Positions 58,593 through 64,000 of a stretch of 64,000 nucleotides of DNA are shown here, in pieces (within the stretch, counting starts at the first letter, position 1; each line of letters begins with the position of its first letter). Source of the DNA: Halopiger aswanensis. Its GTDB lineage: Archaea > Halobacteriota > Halobacteria > Halobacteriales > Natrialbaceae. Location of the stretch: contig NZ_RAPO01000001.1 in assembly GCF_003610195.1 (NCBI RefSeq), forward strand, positions 558,001 through 622,000. The letters are read 5' to 3'. Below the pieces are notes generated by a model. The model searched no databases and was not told the DNA's origin. It saw only the letters and a program-made list of their open reading frames with translations. The position numbers were made by a program, and so were the translations under genes.

Positions 58593-60164
58593 ATGACGGG
58601 GGACGACGCGGCCGGCGATGGGGCCGCCAGGGACGATATCGAGTACGGGATCGACGACCGGCCGCCGCTGGGCGAATCGTTCGTCCTCGGCGTGCAACAC
58701 TACCTGACGATGGTCGGGGCGAACATCGCCGTCCCGCTGATTCTGGCGGCGGCGATGGGGATGCCGGACGACGTCACCGCGCAGTTTATCGGCACCTTCT
58801 TCGTCGTTTCGGGGATCGCGACGCTGGCCCAGACGACGTTCGGGAACCGCTACCCGATCGTGCAGGGCGCGCCGTTCTCGATGCTCGCGCCGGCGCTGGC
58901 GATCATCACCGTCGTGACCGTGGGCGGCGTCGGCGGCGGGGACTGGCAGACCGCCTTAGTCCAGTTGCAGGGCGCGATCATCGTCGCCGCGACGGTCGAA
59001 GTACTGATGGGGTATCTCGGCCTCGTCGGCAAACTCCGGCGGTTCCTCTCGCCGGTCGTCATCGCCCCGACGATCATGCTCATCGGTCTCTCGCTGTTTA
59101 GCGCGCCACAGATCACCGCACAGGAACAGAGTTGGTGGCTTCTGGCACTGACGCTCGGGCTGATCCTGCTGTTCTCGCAGTACCTCGACGTCAAACACCG
59201 GGCGTTCAAACTGTATCCGGTTATCCTGGCGCTCGTGATCGCCTGGGCCGTCGCCGCGGCGCTGTCGGCGACCGGCGTGATCGTCGACGGGCACCCGGCC
59301 TACGTCCCGCTCGGTGACGTCACCGACACGCAGCGGTTCCTGCCGATCTACCCGTTCCAGTGGGGCGCACCGCAGTTTACGACCGCGTTCATCGTCGGGA
59401 TGTTCGCCGGCGTCCTCGCCTCGATCGTCGAGAGCATCGGCGACTACTACGCGGTCGCGAACCTGACCGGGTCCGGCGCGCCGAGCGAACGGCGGATCAA
59501 CCACGGCATCGGCATGGAGGGGCTAATGAACGTCTTCGCGGGCATCATGGGCACCGCCGGCTCGACCTCCTACTCCGAGAACATCGGCGCGATCGGGCTC
59601 ACCGGCGTCGCCTCCCGCTACGTCGTCCAGTTGGGCGCGCTCGTCATGCTGTTCGTCGGGTTCATCGGCTACTTCGGGCAACTGATCGCGACGATTCCCG
59701 ACCCCATCGTCGGCGGCCTCTTCATCGCCATGTTCGGCCAGATCGTCGCCGTCGGCGTCTCCAACCTGCGCCACGTCGACCTCGAGTCCTCGCGGAACAC
59801 GTTCATCGTCGGCTTCGCCCTGTTCGTCGGGCTGGCGATCCCCGCCTACATGGGCAACTTCGAGAGCACGATCGCGTTCCGCGAGGCCATCGGCCTCGAG
59901 GCCACGCTCGCCTCGCTGCCGATCTGGGCCGAGGCGGTCGTTCAGGTGGCCGTCGACACCGTCTACATCATCGGCTCGACCGGGATGGCCGTCGGCGGGC
60001 TCGCCGCACTGATTCTCGACAACACGATCGCCGGCTCGCGCGAGGAACGCGGCCTCGCACACTGGGACCGGATCACCGAAGACGAATCCGAGTTCGACTC
60101 CTTCTGGGACCGCTGGCTCGGCACCGGCAGTGCCTCGAGCGTCGACTCCGGGCGAAGCGACTGA
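58593..60164 (+). CDS. Uracil/xanthine permease (NCS2 family)
   Basis: This 523-residue protein is a nucleobase:cation symporter-2. After an acidic N-terminus it shows LGVQHYLTMVGANIAVPLIL, then a span pattern of 12-14 helices with TTFGNRYPIVQGAPFSMLAP, RRFLSPVVIAPTIMLIGL, the substrate-site ESIGDYYAVANLTG and the family signature region of helix 10 (GGLFIAMFGQIVAVGVSNL). The exact base (uracil or xanthine/hypoxanthine) cannot be fixed. The C-terminus is acidic and cytoplasmic. Confidence 0.93.
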   Translation: MTGDDAAGDGAARDDIEYGIDDRPPLGESFVLGVQHYLTMVGANIAVPLILAAAMGMPDDVTAQFIGTFFVVSGIATLAQTTFGNRYPIVQGAPFSMLAPALAIITVVTVGGVGGGDWQTALVQLQGAIIVAATVEVLMGYLGLVGKLRRFLSPVVIAPTIMLIGLSLFSAPQITAQEQSWWLLALTLGLILLFSQYLDVKHRAFKLYPVILALVIAWAVAAALSATGVIVDGHPAYVPLGDVTDTQRFLPIYPFQWGAPQFTTAFIVGMFAGVLASIVESIGDYYAVANLTGSGAPSERRINHGIGMEGLMNVFAGIMGTAGSTSYSENIGAIGLTGVASRYVVQLGALVMLFVGFIGYFGQLIATIPDPIVGGLFIAMFGQIVAVGVSNLRHVDLESSRNTFIVGFALFVGLAIPAYMGNFESTIAFREAIGLEATLASLPIWAEAVVQVAVDTVYIIGSTGMAVGGLAALILDNTIAGSREERGLAHWDRITEDESEFDSFWDRWLGTGSASSVDSGRSD

Positions 60165-60190
60165 GCGGCCCGTTCCCCGAAGCGGCCGAT

Positions 60191-60199
60191 AGTATATAC
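60191..60199 (+). promoter_or_regulatory. TATA box for the alpha/beta hydrolase gene
   Basis: AGTATATAC is 25-33 bases before the ATG at 60224, the spacing of a leaderless haloarchaeal promoter. Confidence 0.6.
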
Positions 60200-60223
60200 G
60201 TCCGCGACGCGGACATCGGACCG

Positions 60224-61129
60224 ATGGCGGAACTTACGCTCGAGGACGGACGGCTCTGGTACGAAACGCACGACCCGAGCCGGACCCGCGGACAACCCCT
60301 CGTCTTCGTGCACGGCGGCTGGCTGAACGGCACCGCTTGGAACCCGCAGGTCGAGCACTTCGCAGACGACTACCGCATCGTGACGCTGGACGTCCGCGGC
60401 CACGGCCAAACGGGCGCGACCGACGCCGACCGGTATTCGATCGAGTTGTTCACGGACGATCTCGAGGCGCTGCTGTCCCACCTCGAGATCGAGCGTCCAG
60501 TCCTCTGTGGCCTTTCGCTCGGTTCGATGGTCGTCCAGGAGTATCTCCACCGTCACGCAGGCGCGGGGACGGTCCCGGATTCGAGTTCCGGCGCCGACGC
60601 TACGTCGAACGGCACCGCTCCGGCGGGTGCGATCCTCGGCGGGGCGGTTCGCTCGATGCCGCCCGTCGACCTCCCGTCGGGAGTTAAACCGTTCGTCTCG
60701 CCCGGACCAGCGCTCGGGACCGCGCTATCGCTGACGGGGCCGAAGACGACGTTCCGATCGCTGCTCCAGTCGATCCGCGCGACGACCGGCCAGCAGTGGC
60801 TGTCGGTCGATCCCGAGGTCCGCGCGGCGGCGATGGACGCCGTCGGCGAGGTCTCCCGCGCGGAGTTCCGGAAGGTCTTCGACGCGCTCGTGCGGTACGA
60901 TCCGCCGGAACTGACCGGCGTCGACGTCCCGACGCTCGTCGTCCACGGCGAGCAGGAAGCCCCGCAGGTCAAGCGCCAGGGTGCACAGATCGCGTCGGCC
61001 GTCGCCGACGGCCGTCAGGTGACGCTCGAGAAGGCCGGGCACCTCGTCAATCAGGACCGGCCGACTGCGTTCAACGCGGTGAGCGAGGACTTTCTGCACG
61101 GCCTCGCCGACGGGCTGGCCGCCCGTTGA
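60224..61129 (+). CDS. Alpha/beta hydrolase
   Basis: This 301-residue protein has the hydrolase fold: oxyanion motif FVHGGWLNG, LDVRGHGQTG, nucleophile elbow CGLSLGSM, an acidic residue in LVVHGEQEAP and His in KAGHLVNQDRP. A variable, Ser/Gly/Ala-rich loop follows the elbow (AGTVPDSSSGADATSNGT). The open frame extends far upstream into the permease gene, but the ATG at 60224 is supported by the TATA box 25-33 bases upstream. Substrate unknown. Confidence 0.88.
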   Translation: MAELTLEDGRLWYETHDPSRTRGQPLVFVHGGWLNGTAWNPQVEHFADDYRIVTLDVRGHGQTGATDADRYSIELFTDDLEALLSHLEIERPVLCGLSLGSMVVQEYLHRHAGAGTVPDSSSGADATSNGTAPAGAILGGAVRSMPPVDLPSGVKPFVSPGPALGTALSLTGPKTTFRSLLQSIRATTGQQWLSVDPEVRAAAMDAVGEVSRAEFRKVFDALVRYDPPELTGVDVPTLVVHGEQEAPQVKRQGAQIASAVADGRQVTLEKAGHLVNQDRPTAFNAVSEDFLHGLADGLAAR

Positions 61130-61205
61130 CTCGAGGGAGAGTGCGATCACTCAACGGGCCCTGAACGGTCGAACACGTCGCATTTCGACCGTTTAGTCGG
61201 ATTTA

Positions 61206-61222
61206 CCCAAAGTACGTTGGAG
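61206..61222. promoter_or_regulatory. Dyad-containing upstream element, copy 2
   Basis: CCCAAAGTACGTTGGAG matches the element at 58210 in 15 of 17 bases, has the same CCAA-N6-TTGG dyad and lies at the same distance (53 bases) before a GTGAGT start. Confidence 0.6.
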
Positions 61223-61258
61223 GAATGGTGATAGGGGAGTGACGTGTATTCTGTTCTT

Positions 61259-61432
61259 GTGAGTCAATCAAAATCGAGTACGAAGACCGTCGTCGTGTGT
61301 CAGTCCTGCGAGTCGGTCTTCGTCTCCGAAGTCAAACCCGACGGGACGATCCGACCGATCGGCGTTTCCGCGGACTGCACCTGCGGCGACGGCGATTTCC
61401 GTCGAATTTCGGGGACGGCCGACCTCGAGTAA
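61259..61432 (+). CDS. Small zinc-ribbon-like protein (57 residues)
   Basis: From the GTG at 61259 the protein reads MSQSKSSTKTVVVCQSCESV, then a 23-residue loop, and DCTCGDGDFRRISGTADLE. The CQSC and CTC cysteines could bind one zinc. A GTG five codons earlier (61244) is in frame, but the later start gives the same distance to the upstream element as in the sister gene at 58263. Function unknown. Confidence 0.6.
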   Translation: MSQSKSSTKTVVVCQSCESVFVSEVKPDGTIRPIGVSADCTCGDGDFRRISGTADLE

Positions 61433-61676
61433 GGTCGATCGAGTAACGCGGTCGTTCGGCGTTCAGTTCGATTCAACTGAGATTCATTCTTCGTGCCTCT
61501 CGGGACACCGAATTCGAGGACGCACAGCGACGGCTCTCCGGTCAAAGTCCGGTGTCTCCTCGGTCGATGGGAAATACCCGCACGTCGTGACGATTGAATC
61601 ACACGACCGGTTGAACTAATTGAATTCGGTTGAATCCGGCGGAAATCGACAGACACGCGTCAGACGCCTCCACAAC

Positions 61677-61687
61677 GCTTATTCGCG
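61677..61687 (+). promoter_or_regulatory. TATA-like element for dacZ
   Basis: GCTTATTCGCG is about 22-32 bases before the ATG at 61709. The gene-free stretch 61433-61708 before it has lower GC than its neighbours and no other recognised feature. Confidence 0.5.
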
Positions 61688-61708
61688 CGGACACGACTTG
61701 TATGAGCA

Positions 61709-62521
61709 ATGGCCGGGTTAGACGACGTGTTCGGGGAGCTCTTCTCCGGTGCCGACGCGATTTTGCTGTTCGCACCGAGCGGATCGTTCTACGAACGGTT
61801 TCGGGAGATCGACGACCTCGACGTCGTCGTTGTCGGCACGGAGAACGATGTCAACGCCGATACGTTCGTCGAACTCCCCCTCGAGTTCGAGAACGTCTCC
61901 GAACGGATCCGGTTCGCCCTCGAGGGCGCGTTAGAAGAGAACGTCGTCGACGACGGCGACGAACTCATCTGCGCGACGGGGGTCTTCGACGACGAGATCG
62001 ATACCGTCTCCCGCGTGCGTGCGGACGCCGACTCCCACACCGGCATCTACGATCTGTTCGCCCAGTCTCGGGCCGAACCCGAGGTCATCAAGTCCGTCCT
62101 CGAGGTGGCGATCGAACTCGGACAGAAGGGCCAGAAGGGCAAACCCGTCGGCGCCTTGTTCGTCGTCGGCGACGCCGGCAAGGTGATGAACAAGTCCCGG
62201 CCCCTTTCTTACAACCCCTTCGAGAAGTCCCACGTCCACGTCGGCGACCCGATCGTGAACGTGATGCTCAAAGAGTTCTCGCGGCTGGACGGCGCGTTCG
62301 TCATCTCCGACGCCGGCAAGATCGTCTCGGCCTACCGCTACCTCGAGCCGTCCGCCGAGGGGATCGACATTCCGAAGGGTCTGGGCGCGCGGCACATGTC
62401 CGGCGCGGCGATTACGCGGGATACGAACGCGGTCTCGATCGTGCTCTCCGAGAGCGACGGGCTCGTCCGGGCGTTCAAGGCCGGCGAGCTTATTCTGGAG
62501 GTCGATCCGGAGGCGTACTGA
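61709..62521 (+). CDS. dacZ: Diadenylate cyclase DacZ (c-di-AMP synthase)
   Basis: This 270-residue protein makes c-di-AMP from two ATP. The DisA_N-type catalytic motifs are RLDGAFVISDAGKI (DGA near residue 196) and GLGARHMSGAAITRDT (RHxSA region near 226). The N-terminal half is the archaeal DacZ extension (GLDDVFGELFSGADAILLFA), with GQKGQKGKPVGALFVVGD leading into the catalytic domain. c-di-AMP is linked to osmotic and potassium control, and the next gene, one base after the stop, is a mechanosensitive-type channel. Confidence 0.93.
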   Translation: MAGLDDVFGELFSGADAILLFAPSGSFYERFREIDDLDVVVVGTENDVNADTFVELPLEFENVSERIRFALEGALEENVVDDGDELICATGVFDDEIDTVSRVRADADSHTGIYDLFAQSRAEPEVIKSVLEVAIELGQKGQKGKPVGALFVVGDAGKVMNKSRPLSYNPFEKSHVHVGDPIVNVMLKEFSRLDGAFVISDAGKIVSAYRYLEPSAEGIDIPKGLGARHMSGAAITRDTNAVSIVLSESDGLVRAFKAGELILEVDPEAY

Positions 62522-62522
62522 T

Positions 62523-63287
62523 ATGAACTGGCAGACGTTTCTCGACGAGCCGGCGGTGATCGCAGCCGCGGTGTTGGCGCTCGGATTCGTCGTCGGCTAC
62601 CTCGTCGGGCGGCTCAACAAGGAACTGTTGGCGGCGTCGGGCGTGCCCGATGCCGTCGAGGGGACGCCCTTCGAGCGGACGGCCCAGTCGCTGGGCACGT
62701 CGACGGTCGAGATCGTCGCCCGCCTCAGTTCGTGGTTCATCTACGGGATCGCGGTCCTGACGGCGATCCACATCGCCCAGCTGCTGGACACGGAGGCCTT
62801 CTGGTTTCAGGTCACGCAGTACATCCCACAGGTCTTCATCGCGGTGCTCGTCCTGATCCTCGGGTTCATCGTCGCGGACAAGGCGGAACTCGTCGTCAGC
62901 GAGTACCTCCGGAGCGTCAAACTGCCGGAGGTCTCGATCATCCCGCGGCTGGTCAAGTACTCCGTCCTCTACGTGGCCTTTCTCATCGCGCTGGGCCAGA
63001 TCGGCGTCTACATCTACCCGCTGTTGATCCTGCTCGCCGTCTACGCGGCCGGGATCGTCGTCGTCGGTGCGGTCACCTTCAAGGACTTCCTCGTCTCGAG
63101 TGCGGCGGGGATCTACCTGCTGTTGAACCAGCCCTACGGTATCGGCGACGAGATCCGGATCGGCGACCAGGCCGGAATCGTCCAGGAGGTCGATCTGTTC
63201 GTGACGAAGATCGAGGACGACTCGGAGGAGTACATCGTGCCGAACCGCAAGGTGTTCGAGGAAGAAATCGTCCGCGTTCGCGACTAG
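62523..63287 (+). CDS. MscS-like mechanosensitive channel protein
   Basis: This 254-residue protein has four to five membrane spans (LDEPAVIAAAVLALGFVVGYL first; then LSSWFIYGIAVLTAIHIAQL, QVFIAVLVLILGFIV, SVLYVAFLIALGQIGVYIYP and the Ala/Gly-rich VYAAGIVVVGAVTFKDFLVS). A short MscS beta domain (QPYGIGDEIRIGDQAGIVQE, then VDLFVTKI) and PNRKVFEEEIV follow. It ends where bigger MscS proteins continue, so it is a short form. The start lies one base after the dacZ stop, so the two are co-translated. Confidence 0.88.
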   Translation: MNWQTFLDEPAVIAAAVLALGFVVGYLVGRLNKELLAASGVPDAVEGTPFERTAQSLGTSTVEIVARLSSWFIYGIAVLTAIHIAQLLDTEAFWFQVTQYIPQVFIAVLVLILGFIVADKAELVVSEYLRSVKLPEVSIIPRLVKYSVLYVAFLIALGQIGVYIYPLLILLAVYAAGIVVVGAVTFKDFLVSSAAGIYLLLNQPYGIGDEIRIGDQAGIVQEVDLFVTKIEDDSEEYIVPNRKVFEEEIVRVRD

Positions 63288-63359
63288 CGATTCACCGCGT
63301 GCCGTCGGCGGTCTGCAGGCCGCTGCTCTCAGTCCTACGCCGTCCGCAGCCCTCAGTCC

Positions 63360-64000
63360 TCACTCCTCGAGATCGAGCGAGAGGCCCGGATGCCAGCGGT
63401 CCGCGCCGGCCTCGCGCTTGGCTGCGTCCATCTTCGCGAGCAGGTGCGTCGCGAGGGTGGCGGTTTCGGCGGCGCGAGATTCGCCCTCCGTGCGGAACTC
63501 GCCGGTCTCGCGGTTGGCGTAGACGGTACAGACGGCGCCGGCGCGCAGCCCGTAGATGTTCGCCAGCGTCATGATCGCGCTGGCCTCCATCTCGATGTTC
63601 TTGACGTTCGCTTCTTTGAGTTGCGCGACCAGGTCGTCGGCGCCGGCCGCCTCGAACCCCTCGAAGCCGGGCCGGCCCTGGCCCGCGTAGAAGGAGTCCG
63701 CGCTCATCGTGACCCCGGTGTGGTAGTCGTAGCCCAGCCGTTCGGCCGCGGCGACGAGCGCGCTGACGACCTCGTAATCCGCAGCAGCGGGGTAATCCTC
63801 CCGGACGTACTCGGCGCTGGTCCCCTCCTGGCGCACGCCGCCGGTGGTGATCACCAGATCGCCGACGTCCATCTCGGGCTGGATCGCACCGCAGGAACCG
63901 ACGCGAATGAACGTCTCGACGCCGACCCGGGCGAGTTCCTCGACGGCGATCGCGGCCGAGGGGCTGCCGATCCCCGTCGACGTGACCGAGATCGGCGTCC
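63360..64000 (-). CDS. udp: Uridine phosphorylase (N-terminal part outside window)
   Basis: The visible frame runs to the right edge without a start. It reads SVTSTGIGSPSAAIAVEEL, TFIRVGSCGAIQPEMDVGDL, GGVRQEGTSAEYVREDYPA and a late EASAIMTLANIYGLRAGAVC, the nucleoside phosphorylase family pattern. The phosphate-site Arg region is RVGSCG and the substrate-site Glu region is NIEMEASA. It cleaves uridine with phosphate to uracil and ribose 1-phosphate in salvage. The N-terminus is beyond 64000. Confidence 0.92.
   Translation of the reverse strand, partial: TPISVTSTGIGSPSAAIAVEELARVGVETFIRVGSCGAIQPEMDVGDLVITTGGVRQEGTSAEYVREDYPAAADYEVVSALVAAAERLGYDYHTGVTMSADSFYAGQGRPGFEGFEAAGADDLVAQLKEANVKNIEMEASAIMTLANIYGLRAGAVCTVYANRETGEFRTEGESRAAETATLATHLLAKMDAAKREAGADRWHPGLSLDLEE

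Noticed and set aside
1-64000. tRNA or rRNA genes, CRISPR arrays, insertion sequences
   Set aside because: No tRNA T-loop/acceptor pairs, regular spacer arrays, transposase motifs or flanking inverted repeats were recognised by eye; a tRNA scan could still change this.

Overview
The window is chromosomal DNA of a haloarchaeon (class Halobacteria; a Natrialbales-type relative of Natrinema or Haloterrigena is my guess and is not proven). The evidence is very high GC with GC-rich third codon positions, strongly acidic proteins, twin-arginine lipoproteins, many GTG or ATG starts with a TATA element about 25-30 bases upstream and no obvious Shine-Dalgarno sequence, and archaeal gene families (DacZ, fused PorA, archaeal riboflavin reductase, PhoU-AbrB proteins). 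No rRNA, tRNA, insertion sequence, CRISPR array or replication origin was recognised.

Layout. 1-3.3 kb holds the end of aroA, an alkaline-phosphatase-superfamily protein, a HIT protein and aroC. 3.4-10.1 kb holds a lipoprotein, a PHP phosphoesterase and an acetoin/pyruvate dehydrogenase-type cluster: E1 alpha, E1 beta and an AcoX-like kinase on +, with a convergent E2 that carries two E3-binding domains and a C-terminal OsmC domain. 10.3-13.2 kb is a two-subunit 2-oxoacid:ferredoxin oxidoreductase. 13.3-18.8 kb holds small zinc-ribbon, membrane and regulatory proteins and a metallophosphoesterase. 18.9-26.1 kb is a phosphate uptake region (pstS, pstC, pstA, phoU, phoU-AbrB, plus a divergent phoU-AbrB gene) with no pstB. 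26.3-31.9 kb is mixed: SRPBCC, NosL-like protein, DMT transporter, hydrolase, riboflavin reductase, MsrA. 32.0-37.1 kb encodes a two-subunit formate-dehydrogenase-type complex. 37.4-39.5 kb has a small Cys protein, TenA and an aldo/keto reductase.

39.6-44.5 kb is a tightly overlapping five-gene operon: a MinD-like ATPase fused to a P-loop-less RecA/KaiC-like domain, two related membrane proteins with TrkA-C-like tails, a small unknown protein and a second MinD/ParA ATPase. I could not assign it a function, and it is the best candidate for an undescribed system. 44.6-58.2 kb is a cobalamin block: cbiF, cbiL, cbiT and cbiA; then after a decayed M20 hydrolase and small genes, cbiE, cbiC and cobN, with a divergent fused ChlI/ChlD-type chelatase ATPase. 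58.2-64 kb has two small zinc-ribbon genes sharing an upstream dyad at identical spacing, a uracil/xanthine permease, an alpha/beta hydrolase, the c-di-AMP synthase gene dacZ coupled to an MscS-like channel, and the truncated 5' part of a uridine phosphorylase gene at the right edge.

Functionally the window joins central carbon redox enzymes (E1/E2 dehydrogenase, ferredoxin oxidoreductase, formate dehydrogenase), phosphate acquisition, corrinoid synthesis and osmotic signalling. All assignments rest on motif reading and memory of protein families; no database search was possible.
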